From NCBI RefSeq assembly GCF_000718025.1, contig NZ_JODS01000036.1, forward strand, positions 8,606-72,605: a DNA stretch of 64,000 nucleotides, given 5' to 3'. Of the stretch, positions 7,939 to 16,089 are shown piece by piece (within the stretch, counting starts at the first letter, position 1; each line of letters opens with the position of its first letter). A program made the translations under genes and the position numbers. The notes under the pieces were generated by a model. That model worked only from the letters and a program-made list of their open reading frames with translations, was not told the DNA's origin and ran no database searches. Source of the DNA: Kitasatospora purpeofusca (GTDB lineage: Bacteria; Actinomycetota; Actinomycetes; Streptomycetales; Streptomycetaceae).

Positions 7939-8697
7939 ATGCCCGGCCCCACCGCCGTCACCGACAGCCTCTGGTTCCGCCGTTTCCATCCGTTCGACAC
8001 GGCGCCCGTCCGGGTCGTGATGTTCCCGCACGCGGGCGGCTCGGCGGGCTTCTTCCGGGACTGGTCGGCCGAGCTGTCGCCCTACGCGGACGTGCTCGCC
8101 ACCCAGTACCCCGGCCGGCTGGACCGGATCGACGAGCGGGCGCTCGACTCGCTGCCCGAGCTGGCCGACCGGGTCTATGCCGCGCTGCGGCCGTGGGCGG
8201 ACCGCCCGCTGGTCCTGTTCGGGCACAGCATGGGGGCGGCGGTCGCCTTCGAGGTGACCCGCCGGTTCGAGCGCGACAAGGTGGCCGGTCCGGTGCGGCT
8301 GGTCGCCTCGGGCAGCCGGGCGCCGTCCGAGCCGCGCGACTCCGCCGTGCACCTGCTGCCCGACGAGGGCCTGCTGGCCGAGCTGGCCAGGCTCGGCGGC
8401 ACTGACGAACGCCTTCTGGCCGACCCGGAGTTGAGGGCGATGATCCTGCCCTCGCTGCGCGGCGACTACACGGCCGTCGAGACCTACGTGGCCGCGCCGG
8501 AGGACACGGTCCAGGTGCCGGTGACCTCCCTGACCGGCGACAACGACCCGCGGGTGACCCTCGACCAGGCGGGCGACTGGGCCGCGCACACCACCGGCGG
8601 TTTCGAGCTGAAGGTCTTCCCCGGCGGGCACTTCTACCTGACCCACGAGCGGACCGGCGTGCTGGACGTGCTGAAGTCCCACCTGCGCGAGATCTGA
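7939..8697 (+). CDS. Type II thioesterase
   Basis: The 252-residue alpha/beta hydrolase belongs to the editing thioesterase family. It shows FPHAGGSAGFFRDW near residues 29-42, YPGRLDR at 58-63, and the nucleophile elbow GHSMG with Ser at 97. A GDNDP acid loop and the histidine in GGHFYL lie near the C-terminus. Such enzymes hydrolyse misprimed acyl groups from carrier proteins of PKS/NRPS assembly lines. None of those is in the window, so it either serves a cluster elsewhere or acts on CoA thioesters. The ATG at 7939 follows GAGGGAG at good spacing. A TTGACG box at 7858-7863 could be a -35, but I see no good -10. Confidence 0.88.
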   Translation: MPGPTAVTDSLWFRRFHPFDTAPVRVVMFPHAGGSAGFFRDWSAELSPYADVLATQYPGRLDRIDERALDSLPELADRVYAALRPWADRPLVLFGHSMGAAVAFEVTRRFERDKVAGPVRLVASGSRAPSEPRDSAVHLLPDEGLLAELARLGGTDERLLADPELRAMILPSLRGDYTAVETYVAAPEDTVQVPVTSLTGDNDPRVTLDQAGDWAAHTTGGFELKVFPGGHFYLTHERTGVLDVLKSHLREI

Positions 8698-8700
8698 GTC

Positions 8701-8735
8701 GCCGGTCGTCACCGGTCGTCACCGGTCGTCGCCGG
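8701..8735. repeat. 10-bp tandem repeat after a stop codon
   Basis: Three and a half copies of (A/G)CCGGTCGTC start three bases after the thioesterase stop and lead into the terminator hairpin. Confidence 0.8.
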
Positions 8736-8761
8736 GGCGCGGGCGTGCGCGCCCCGGCGAC
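8728..8761. terminator. Bidirectional hairpin terminator
   Basis: A perfect 14-bp stem (8728-8741 with 8748-8761) has a 6-nt loop. It lies between the convergent thioesterase and MarR genes. Confidence 0.75.
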
Positions 8762-8793
8762 CACCGACTCCTCCGGCCCTCACCCGGCCCGGT

Positions 8794-9276
8794 TCAGGGC
8801 CGGGCGAGGGCCTGTTCGAGCAGTTCCTGGAGCGCCATCCGCTGCTCCGGGCCCAGCCCTGCCAGCGGTGAGTCGGCGGCGAGCAGGGCCAGCAGCCGCT
8901 CCCGCAACCCGGTGCCCGCCGGGGTGAGGACGAGCTGCCGCGCCCGCCGGTCGGTGGGGTGGGGGCGCCGTTCGACCAGCCCCTGCCGTTCCAGCCGGTC
9001 GACGACGAAGGTGGCGTTGGACGGCTCGCAGCTCATCCGTCCGGCGAGTTCACGCATCGTCAGCGGGCCGTGCAACTCGCGCAGCGCGGTGGCCTGGGCC
9101 GCCGTGAGCCCGAGCCCGGCGGCGTGCTCGCGCAGATGGTCGCCGATCCGCTGGGCGAGTCCGTTCACCAGGCCGCAGAGGGCCCGCTCGGCCCGGACCC
9201 GTTCGGTACGGATCTGTTCGGCGCGGACCTGTTCGGCCCGGACCCGTTCGTCCGGCACATCCGGGGGCGGTGTCAT
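8794..9276 (-). CDS. MarR-family transcriptional regulator
   Basis: The 160-residue regulator has a winged helix visible from LTAAQATALRELHGPLTMRELAGRM to the wing ERRPHPTDRRARQLVLT. The N-terminus carries a pentad repeat, RVRAE-QVRAE-QIRTE-RVRAE (residues 11-30), encoded by 15-bp tandem copies at 9187-9246. It should lengthen the first dimerisation helix. The ATG at 9276 has no ribosome site but has a TAGCAT -10 six bases upstream, so the message is probably leaderless. No divergent target is adjacent (the next gene is the co-oriented MBL enzyme). An inverted repeat upstream suggests autoregulation. Confidence 0.88.
   Translation of the reverse strand: MTPPPDVPDERVRAEQVRAEQIRTERVRAERALCGLVNGLAQRIGDHLREHAAGLGLTAAQATALRELHGPLTMRELAGRMSCEPSNATFVVDRLERQGLVERRPHPTDRRARQLVLTPAGTGLRERLLALLAADSPLAGLGPEQRMALQELLEQALARP
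9187..9246 (-). repeat. 15-bp in-frame tandem repeat in marR
   Basis: Four imperfect 15-bp copies encode (R/Q)(V/I)R(A/T)E pentads at residues 11-30 of the MarR protein. The repeat number can change without frameshift. Confidence 0.7.
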
Positions 9277-9282
9277 GCGGCC

Positions 9283-9327
9283 ATGCTACCCAGGAGAAAG
9301 CGTCAAGCCGGAACAATGCAAGCTTGA
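9283..9327 (-). promoter_or_regulatory. Leaderless marR promoter with inverted repeat
   Basis: On the minus strand TAGCAT (9288-9283) ends 6 nt before the marR ATG. Just upstream TCAAGC (9303-9308) and GCTTGA (9322-9327) form an inverted repeat with a 13-nt spacer, placed where an autorepressor would act. Confidence 0.5.
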
Positions 9328-9368
9328 AGCATCTCGCCGGTGAGCTCCCGCCGATCGCCGTCACGGCG

Positions 9369-10127
9369 TCAGTCCTCCTTCGGGGGCCGGGGAAGTGCCC
9401 GGGGCGGGTGGTGGTCCCAGCTGCCCGGCCGGGGCGGTTCCCAGACCGAGCAGTCGTGGGCGAAGAGGACGCGTCGAGGGTCGAACTCGCCGAGCCGGTC
9501 CAGCCAGGGCCGGTAGTCGGGGAGCGGCTGTTCCACGCCTCGGTGGGCCGCGTGTCGGGCCAGGTGGTCCGATCCGAACTCGGAGGCGAAGTCGTAGGCC
9601 TGGCCGGCCAGTACCACGGTGCCGTCGCCCTGTTGGACCACGAGCGACTGGTGCCCCTCGGTGTGCCCGGGGGTGGGGAGGATCCGGATTCCGGGCAGGA
9701 CCTCCGCCTCGCCGTCGAGCTCCTCGTAGGTCGCGCCGGGGAAGTCGACCAGTTCGTCGATGGTGTAGCCGCCCCGACGGGCGGTGGCCAACTCCACGGT
9801 CTGGACCAGGATCGGCGTGCCGCCCAGCAGCGGGTTCCCGCCGCAGTGGTCGAAGTGGAGGTGGCAGTTCACGACCAGGGAGACGTCCGCGAGGGTGACT
9901 CCCGCGGTGGCGAGGGCGCCCTCCAGCGGCCTGCGCCGGGGCCGGTAGTGGGCCTCCGTCCCGGGGTCGGCGGCGCCGATGCCGGTGTCGAAGAGGATCA
10001 GTCCCCGATCGTGCCGCACCAGATAGGCGAGCACGGGTTCGACACGTGGCCGGGAGCCGCCGGTCTCCGAGGCGGGGCGGACGAAGTAGCCCAGGTCGAG
10101 TCGGCGTACCGCTGTGTGATTACCCAT
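9369..10127 (-). CDS. MBL-fold metallohydrolase, N-acyl-homoserine-lactonase-like
   Basis: The 252-residue metallo-beta-lactamase-fold protein has the dinuclear metal motif HLHFDHCGG near residues 88-96, a further His in PGHTEGHQS and FAHD near the C-terminus. The early LVRHDRGLILFDTGIG and the spacing match AHL-lactonase-type proteins more than glyoxalase II or beta-lactamases. The substrate is probably a lactone or ester. In a Gram-positive host it could inactivate foreign quorum signals, but this is inference. The start at 10127 is the first ATG. The divergent neighbour is the secreted subtilase gene at 10426. Confidence 0.8.
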   Translation of the reverse strand: MGNHTAVRRLDLGYFVRPASETGGSRPRVEPVLAYLVRHDRGLILFDTGIGAADPGTEAHYRPRRRPLEGALATAGVTLADVSLVVNCHLHFDHCGGNPLLGGTPILVQTVELATARRGGYTIDELVDFPGATYEELDGEAEVLPGIRILPTPGHTEGHQSLVVQQGDGTVVLAGQAYDFASEFGSDHLARHAAHRGVEQPLPDYRPWLDRLGEFDPRRVLFAHDCSVWEPPRPGSWDHHPPRALPRPPKED

Positions 10128-10303
10128 CCGGTCATCCTGACGCGCGGCCGGGTCCGCTTCGGGACTGTCCGCCGACAGCGGATCCGGCCGGATGCACGGG
10201 CGCGGCCGATCGGCTCTCCGGGGCGACCGGGGCCCGCCGGTCGCACGGATGTGGCTCAGGTAGGGACGACCGGAATGACAGGAGCAATCGGGGAGACATC
10301 AAA

Positions 10304-10325
10304 TGTTGACACGTTTGTGACAACA
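10304..10325. promoter_or_regulatory. 22-bp imperfect palindrome over a TTGACA box
   Basis: TGTTGACAC (10304-10312) and GTGACAACA (10317-10325) are inverted copies with one mismatch and a GTTT centre. The left arm contains TTGACA (10306-10311), a candidate -35 for the subtilase gene, so a bound protein would block the promoter. The rest of the 298-bp gap 10128-10425 shows nothing else. Confidence 0.5.
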
Positions 10326-10425
10326 GGTCACGCGTAAAGCCTTCCCCAAATGCTTGCTGTTCTGGCATGTTGCGTTCAACCCCCGTGTGATCCCCTCAAG
10401 CACGGGCCCCGATCGGAGGACGCAC

Positions 10426-12273
10426 GTGTCACCCCTGATATCCCGGCGGGTCGGCCGCCCCACCGCCGCGCTCGCCCTGCTGGCCGCCGCGGCCCTGGCC
10501 ACCCCCGCGACCCTGGCCGTCGCGGCACCCGCCGCGCCCGCCTCCGCCCCCGTCGTCCAGGCCCCGGCCGCTCCGGCCGCCGCGGCCGCGCCGCAGAGCC
10601 AGGCCGCGCCGCAGGCTCCGGCCGCCGCCACCGCCTGGGCCGCCGGGACCCGTGCCTACCTGGTGATCAGCGCCCCCGCCGACGTCGCCGCCGCCAAGTC
10701 CGCGGTGACCGCCAACGGCGGCACCGTCTTTGCGAGTTACGACGCGATCGGCGTCGTCGTCGCCCACTCCACCGGCACCGGCTTCGCCGCCGCGGTGCGC
10801 GGGGCGGCCGGCGTCCAGCAGGTCGGCGCGACCCGCACCTCGGACGTCCCGGCCGACGCCTACAACCCGGCGCTGCCCGCGAACCCCGCCCAGTCGGCGA
10901 CCACGCTGACCGAGTCCAACCGCTGGGACATGACCCAGATCAAGGCCGACCAGGCCTGGGCCGTCTCCACCGGCTCGTCCGCGGTCAAGGTCGGCGTGCT
11001 GGACACCGGTGTCGACGACCAGCACCAGGACCTGGCGCCGAACTTCGACGCCGCCGACTCCGCCTCCTGCGCCTACGGCAAGGCCGACACCCGCACCGGT
11101 GCCTGGCGCGACGTCGACACCCACGGCACCCACGTCGCCGGCACCATCGCCGCCGCCAAGAACGGCAAGGGCGTCATCGGCGTGGCCCCCGGCGTCAAGA
11201 TCGCCTCGGTCCGGATCGCCGAGCCGACCAGCACCCTGTTCTTCGCCGAGAACACCGTCTGCGGCTTCGTCTGGGCCGGCGACCACGGCTTCAAGGTGAC
11301 CAACAACAGCTACTACACCGACCCGTGGCAGTTCAACTGCCCGGACAACCTGGACCAGGCCGCCATCATCGAGGGCGTCCGCCGGGCCCAGGCCTACGCC
11401 GAGGGCAAGGGCTCGCTCCAGGTCGCCGCGGCCGGCAACTCCAACTACGACCTGGCCAACAAGACCACCGACAGCGACAGCCCCAACGACTCCACCAAGG
11501 TCACCCGGACCATCACCAACGCCTGCATCGACATCCCGACCGAGCTGCCCGGCGTGGTGACCGTCTCGGCCATGGCCAGCGGCACCGGCAAGGCCTCGTA
11601 CTCGAACTTCGGCCGGGGCGTCATCGACGTCGCCGCGCCCGGCGGTGACGGCGCCACCGGCGTGTACTCCACGCTGCCCGGCGGCAAGTACGGCACCAAG
11701 AGCGGCACCTCGATGGCCTCCCCGCACGTGACCGGTGTCGCGGCGCTGATCGCGAGCGCCAACCCGACCTTCACCCCGGCCGACATCCGCGCCCGCCTGG
11801 CCACCCAGGCCAACGACGTGGCCTGCCCGTCCGACAGCCGCTGCACCGGCACCACCGCCAACAACGCCTTCTTCGGCGAGGGCCAGGTCGACGCGCTCAA
11901 GGCGGTCGGCGGCGGCACCCCGCCCACCGGCAAGTACTTCGAGAACCTGACGGACGTGGCGATCACCGACAACGCGACGGTGGACAGCCCGCTGGCCGTC
12001 ACCGGGGTCGGCGGCAACGCCCCCACCGCGCTCAAGGTCGGCGTGGACATCAAGCACACCTACCGCGGTGACCTGGTGATCTCCCTGGTCGCGCCGAACG
12101 GCACGGTCTACCTGCTGGAGGACTTCACCGACAGCGACAGCGCCGACAACGTCGCCAAGACCTACACCGTCAACGCCTCCGCGAGCCCGGCCGACGGGAC
12201 GTGGAAGCTGCGGGTCAAGGACGGCGCCTCCGGCGACGTCGGCACCGTCGACGCCTGGAACCTGACCTTCTGA
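10426..12273 (+). CDS. Secreted subtilisin-like serine protease (S8) with P domain
   Basis: The 615-residue protease has a signal peptide at residues 1-38 (RR then a long Ala/Leu core ending AVAAPA) and an Ala/Pro-rich linker with an inhibitor-I9-like propeptide to about residue 160. The catalytic domain carries Asp193 (VLDTGVD), His233 (DTHGTHVAG) and Ser429 (SGTSMASPH). A C-terminal proprotein-convertase P domain (about 505-615) ends in GTVDAWNLTF. It should be an exported, self-processed endoprotease. GTG 10426 is chosen because GGAGGA lies 5 nt upstream and the signal peptide follows; the in-frame ATG at 10354 would add 24 residues ahead of it. A strong terminator follows. Confidence 0.93.
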   Translation: MSPLISRRVGRPTAALALLAAAALATPATLAVAAPAAPASAPVVQAPAAPAAAAAPQSQAAPQAPAAATAWAAGTRAYLVISAPADVAAAKSAVTANGGTVFASYDAIGVVVAHSTGTGFAAAVRGAAGVQQVGATRTSDVPADAYNPALPANPAQSATTLTESNRWDMTQIKADQAWAVSTGSSAVKVGVLDTGVDDQHQDLAPNFDAADSASCAYGKADTRTGAWRDVDTHGTHVAGTIAAAKNGKGVIGVAPGVKIASVRIAEPTSTLFFAENTVCGFVWAGDHGFKVTNNSYYTDPWQFNCPDNLDQAAIIEGVRRAQAYAEGKGSLQVAAAGNSNYDLANKTTDSDSPNDSTKVTRTITNACIDIPTELPGVVTVSAMASGTGKASYSNFGRGVIDVAAPGGDGATGVYSTLPGGKYGTKSGTSMASPHVTGVAALIASANPTFTPADIRARLATQANDVACPSDSRCTGTTANNAFFGEGQVDALKAVGGGTPPTGKYFENLTDVAITDNATVDSPLAVTGVGGNAPTALKVGVDIKHTYRGDLVISLVAPNGTVYLLEDFTDSDSADNVAKTYTVNASASPADGTWKLRVKDGASGDVGTVDAWNLTF

Positions 12274-12317
12274 CGGTCGCCCCGTCCGGTGGGCAGTGCG
12301 GACGGGGACCGGGACGC

Positions 12318-12357
12318 GCCACGGCGGCGGGGGCAATCCCCGCCGCCGTGGCTTTTT
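12318..12357 (+). terminator. Rho-independent terminator of the subtilase gene
   Basis: A perfect 15-bp GC stem (12318-12332 with 12338-12352), a 5-nt loop and the run TTTTT at 12353-12357 make this a classical intrinsic terminator, with one of the few T-runs in the window. Confidence 0.9.
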
Positions 12358-12413
12358 CGTTCCTGCTCCCCGGGTTCCTCCGGTGGTTCCTCCGGCGCCG
12401 GCCCGTTGTGTCC

Positions 12414-13232
12414 TCAGCGGGAGGACGGCCCCGGCAGCAGGGGGCCGGGGAGCAGCGGGCCGGTGACGTTCTTGACCTCGTCGTCGTCGTTGTCGTTCAC
12501 GGCCGTCGTGACCGAGCTGGTCACCCCGGAGGCCAGGCCGAGCACCAGGAAGAGCACCAGCAGTCCCCGGCCCGCGCCGCTCATGACCAGCGGGCGGGTC
12601 GCCGACACCGTCCCCTCGGGGTCCAGACCGGGCTCGTCGCCGAAGAGCCGCTTCGGGTAGGCCGGGGTGAGCATCACCAGGTAGGCCGTGTACCGCATCC
12701 GGTAGCGCAGCACCGCCGCGGTCGCCTCGAACAGCGGCTGCGGCATCCGTCCGAGGACCAGCACCACCAGCCAGCTGATCCAGCCGACCACCCACCAGCC
12801 CGCGTAGAGCAGCCACTGCACCACGGCGGCCGGGATGACCAGCACGATCCGGAACAGCACCGCGAGCCGGTTCAGCTCCCCGGGCCTGAGGCCGACCTGC
12901 ACGGGGTACTCGGGGACGCGGAAGGCGAACGGCGGGTAGCTGCCCGTCGTCATCAGCAGGTACGCGTTCACCCGGGTCTCGTACGGCACGTACGCGCAGA
13001 GGTAGTCGGCGGCGAAGACCGGGAGCCGTCCGAGGACGAGCGCGCCGAACCAGCCGATGACCGTGACCACGAACGCCACGATCGACAGCACCCAGAGCAC
13101 GATGAACTGCGGGATCAGCAGCAGGAGCCGGAACAGCACGGTCAGCCGGTTCTGGGCTCCGGGCGCGGGAATGTCGAGCGTGGGCAGCCATTCGTTCGGG
13201 TACGGGGCGGCGGCGGGGGGAGCCTGCCACAT
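12414..13232 (-). CDS. DUF4389 membrane protein
   Basis: The 272-residue membrane protein is built of two similar halves. Each starts NRL(T/A)VLFR, has two hydrophobic helices and an LGR(L/M)P turn, and ends in an amphipathic stretch (residues about 28-105 and 115-205). This is the DUF4389 repeat. A final helix (GLLVLFLVLGLASG) and an Asn/Asp-rich tail follow. ATG 13232 is chosen because GGAGG sits 5 nt upstream; earlier in-frame starts have no site. Function unknown. The internal duplication suggests a four-helix module. Confidence 0.82.
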   Translation of the reverse strand: MWQAPPAAAPYPNEWLPTLDIPAPGAQNRLTVLFRLLLLIPQFIVLWVLSIVAFVVTVIGWFGALVLGRLPVFAADYLCAYVPYETRVNAYLLMTTGSYPPFAFRVPEYPVQVGLRPGELNRLAVLFRIVLVIPAAVVQWLLYAGWWVVGWISWLVVLVLGRMPQPLFEATAAVLRYRMRYTAYLVMLTPAYPKRLFGDEPGLDPEGTVSATRPLVMSGAGRGLLVLFLVLGLASGVTSSVTTAVNDNDDDEVKNVTGPLLPGPLLPGPSSR

Positions 13233-13654
13233 CGGGGCCTCCAGGGCTCGACACCGGGGCGCGCGGTGGACCCGCGCGTGCTCCGAAGATCGCAGCCGTC
13301 CGGGGAGCCCGCGCGCTGCGTTGCGCCACCCGTGCGACGCCGTCCGTGCGACGACGCCCGGCCGGCCGGAACCAGGCCGGTCCGGATCGGTCATTCAGGC
13401 AGTCGATCCGATAAGCAAGCGGTCGCGATACGACAGCGAAACCTTGGTGGAGTGGTCGTGATCGATCGATTGTGGTCGAAGGTTCTCCTGGGGGCGCAGA
13501 CGGGGCAGCATCGGTTCCGGGGCGATCGGGAGTTCGCCCGATCGTCCGTCGGACGGGGAGCATCCTCCCGGCTGTCATGTCCGGGACGTGATGTGCCGTG
13601 ATGCGCCGTGCTGTGCCGTGCTGTGCCGTGAATGCGACACGACGTGATGTGACC
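13233..13654. other. Intergenic region with 10-bp tandem repeat
   Basis: This 422-bp divergent gap holds four tandem decamers of the form (A/C)TG(T/C)GCCGTG at 13591-13630, followed by a diverged copy. A GATCGATCGATTG stretch lies near 13458. I see no convincing promoter hexamers and no gene. Confidence 0.6.
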
Positions 13655-14116
13655 ATGCGACCTGCTCACCATGGGGGTGCCGGCTTGCCAGGGTTCGACG
13701 ACTACCATCACCGCCTCTCGGGACCGGTGGCCGAGGGGCTCGACCCCGGGGCCGACACCGACGAGCCGGACCGGGCGGCGTACGGCTTCCCCGCGTCGGG
13801 CGACCTCCTGGAGCTGACCGACTTCGCCGACTTCCTCCGCTTCTCCGCCGAGCTCACCGGCTTCGACGAGAGCGAACTGCGCGACACCGGCATGGCCCAC
13901 GAGCACCACCGCACCCTGCTCGCCCACCGGGTCCGCGACGAGCACGCCCTGGTCCACCTCTGGTACGTCGGCGCCTGGCCGGACGAGCCGCCCGCCTCGC
14001 CCCGGGCCCACGACCGCGGCCTGATGTGGCGCACCTTCCACGGCGCCGCCCCCGGCAGCACCGCCCCCGGCCACGGCAGCTGGGCCGAGGCCCCGCAGGA
14101 CGGGGCCGGCCGATGA
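13655..14116 (+). CDS. Unknown protein coupled to a GMC oxidoreductase
   Basis: The soluble acidic protein is about 153 residues from ATG 13655 (TTG 13685 is another possible start). It contains GFDDYHHRLSGPVAEG, a LLELTDFADFLRFSAELTGFDESEL helix-rich middle, HEHHRTLLAHRVRDEHALVHLWYVG and a Pro/Gly-rich tail. I do not recognise the family. Its stop overlaps the ATG of the GMC gene (ATGA, 14113-14116), so the two are translationally coupled. It could be an accessory subunit or maturation factor, but it lacks the twin-Arg and helix pattern of gluconate-dehydrogenase subunit 3. Confidence 0.7.
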   Translation: MRPAHHGGAGLPGFDDYHHRLSGPVAEGLDPGADTDEPDRAAYGFPASGDLLELTDFADFLRFSAELTGFDESELRDTGMAHEHHRTLLAHRVRDEHALVHLWYVGAWPDEPPASPRAHDRGLMWRTFHGAAPGSTAPGHGSWAEAPQDGAGR

Positions 14117-16089
14117 CCCGGGACGCCGCGCGGCACCGGGACGGCGCCCGGTCGGACGCCAACCGCCAGGACAGCACCCGCCAGGAGGCCCGCGGGCAGG
14201 AGGCCCACCGGCAGGAAGCCCACCGGCACTGGGACGTGATCGTCGTCGGCGCGGGCTTCGCCGGCTCGCTGGTGGCCCACCGCCTGGGCGGCCACGGCCA
14301 CCGGGTCCTCGTCCTCGAAGCGGGCCACGACGTCCCCGACCCCGCCACGACCGCCACCGCCTACCTCGCGGCCGGCGGCGGCACCCCCACCTCGCCCTAC
14401 CCCCGCAGCGCCGACGCGCCGTCCCCGGACGTCGACGACCTGACCGGCCTGCCCGACGGCGGGTTCACGGCCACCGGATACCTGCTCCAGCACGGCCCGC
14501 TGCCCTACGCGAGCGGCTACCTGCGCGCCAACGGCGGCACCGGCCTGCTCTGGACCGGTCTCACCCCGCGCATGCACCCCGAGGACTTCCGCACCGCCGA
14601 CCTCGGCCACGGCCGCAACTGGCCCATCGGCTACCAGGACCTCGAACCGTACTACCGGCAGGCCGAACACGAACTCGGCGTCGCCGCCGACGCCGACCAG
14701 CAGCGCCGCGCCGTCGGACTGCCCATCCCCGCCGACTACGCCTTCCCGATGCGCGCGATCCCCGCCACCCACCTGGACCGGACCCTCGCCCGCGCCCTCG
14801 ACGGCCGGACCGTCCGCGACCCGGCCGACGACGAGGACGCCCGCCTCGCCGTCAGCACCACCCCGCACGCCCGCAACGGCATGCCCACCCGACCGGAGCA
14901 CCCGGTCGGGCCGCTCTGCCAGGGCACGGCCTCCTGCGTGCCGGCCTGCCCCAGCGGCGCCAAGTACACCCCGCTGCGCACCCAGGCCCGCTGGGCGCCC
15001 AGTGTCCGGCTGCGCACCGGAGCCGTGGCGAGCCGGGTCCTGGTCGACGGCACCGGCCGCGCCACCGGCGTCGAGTACCACGCGGACGGCACCACCCACC
15101 GCGTCCACGCCGACCTGGTCGTCCTTGCCGCCCACGCGATCGAGAACGCCCGGCTGCTGCTCCTCTCCGGCCTCGCCAACCGCAGCGACCAGGTCGGCCG
15201 CAACCTGATGGACCACCCGGCCCTGCTCACCTGGGGCCTGCTGCCGGAGCCGACCGGTCCCTACCGGGGGCCGGGCTCCACCAGCGGGCTGGAAGCCTTC
15301 CGCTTCGGCCGGGCCCGGGCCCGGCGGGCACCGTTCCGGATCGAGATCGGCAACTGGGGCTGGTCCTGGGCCGGGCGACCGCCCCAGGTCGAGACCGGGG
15401 CCCTGCTGCGCACCGGGGTGCGCGGCAAGGACCTGCGCGAGCGCCTCGGCGACCGGCTCGGCCGTCAGTTCTCGCTCCAGTTCGAACTGGAGCAGCCCGC
15501 CGACCCGGCCAACCGGGTCACCCTCGACCACAGCCGGCCGGACCGCCTCGGCCTGCCGAGACCGGCCCTCCACTACGACCTCTCCGGCTACGTCCGAGAG
15601 GGCATGGCCTCCGCCCGGGCCGTCTCCGACCAGCTGTTCGCCCTGCTCGGCGCCGAGGACCACACCCGCTACGAGGCCGGCCCCGGCTGGCCCGGGCGGC
15701 TCGAACACGACGGCCGGCCGTACGGCTACCGGGGCGCCGGCCACGGCGGCGGCACCCACATCATGGGCGTCTCGGCGGGCACCTCCGTGGTCGACCAGTG
15801 GCAGCGCTGCTGGGACCACCCCAACCTCTACGCCGTCGGCTGCGGCTCGATGCCCTCGCTCGGCACCTCCAACCCCTCGCTGACCATGGCCGCCCTCGCC
15901 CTGCGCAGCGCCGACCGCGCCCACCACGACCTGACGGCCCTGCGCGGCCCCGCGGAACTCACCGCGCCGCGACCGTCCGAGCCTTCCGCTGTGCCCGCCT
16001 CCTCCTCCACCTCCGCTGCCTCCGCCGCCTTCTCCGCCTCCTCCTCCGCGCCCGCGTCTTTACCGACCCCGTCCAGGGAGCCCTCATGA
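14113..16089 (+). CDS. GMC-family FAD-dependent oxidoreductase
   Basis: The 658-residue flavoprotein has a Gln/His/Arg-rich N-terminal extension to about residue 38 (RQEARGQEAHRQEAHRHW). The FAD Rossmann motif IVVGAGFAGSLVAHRL starts near residue 42 and LVLEAG follows. The C-terminal GMC domain shows GGGTHIMGVS and LYAVGCGSMPSLGTSNPSLT. A CPACPSGAK-like cluster (SCVPACPSGAKYTP near residue 275) resembles the Cys region of long-chain alcohol or sugar dehydrogenase subunits. The last 30 residues are Ser/Ala-rich low complexity. It oxidises an alcohol or sugar with an unknown acceptor. It overlaps both neighbours by ATGA, so the three genes form one coupled operon. Confidence 0.85.
   Translation: MTRDAARHRDGARSDANRQDSTRQEARGQEAHRQEAHRHWDVIVVGAGFAGSLVAHRLGGHGHRVLVLEAGHDVPDPATTATAYLAAGGGTPTSPYPRSADAPSPDVDDLTGLPDGGFTATGYLLQHGPLPYASGYLRANGGTGLLWTGLTPRMHPEDFRTADLGHGRNWPIGYQDLEPYYRQAEHELGVAADADQQRRAVGLPIPADYAFPMRAIPATHLDRTLARALDGRTVRDPADDEDARLAVSTTPHARNGMPTRPEHPVGPLCQGTASCVPACPSGAKYTPLRTQARWAPSVRLRTGAVASRVLVDGTGRATGVEYHADGTTHRVHADLVVLAAHAIENARLLLLSGLANRSDQVGRNLMDHPALLTWGLLPEPTGPYRGPGSTSGLEAFRFGRARARRAPFRIEIGNWGWSWAGRPPQVETGALLRTGVRGKDLRERLGDRLGRQFSLQFELEQPADPANRVTLDHSRPDRLGLPRPALHYDLSGYVREGMASARAVSDQLFALLGAEDHTRYEAGPGWPGRLEHDGRPYGYRGAGHGGGTHIMGVSAGTSVVDQWQRCWDHPNLYAVGCGSMPSLGTSNPSLTMAALALRSADRAHHDLTALRGPAELTAPRPSEPSAVPASSSTSAASAAFSASSSAPASLPTPSREPS

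Noticed and set aside
10429..13656. 1075-codon open frame on the minus strand opposite the subtilase
   Set aside because: It is antisense to a gene with a complete catalytic triad, signal peptide and ribosome site; its Gly/Val/Arg-rich content is the normal mirror of high-GC coding.
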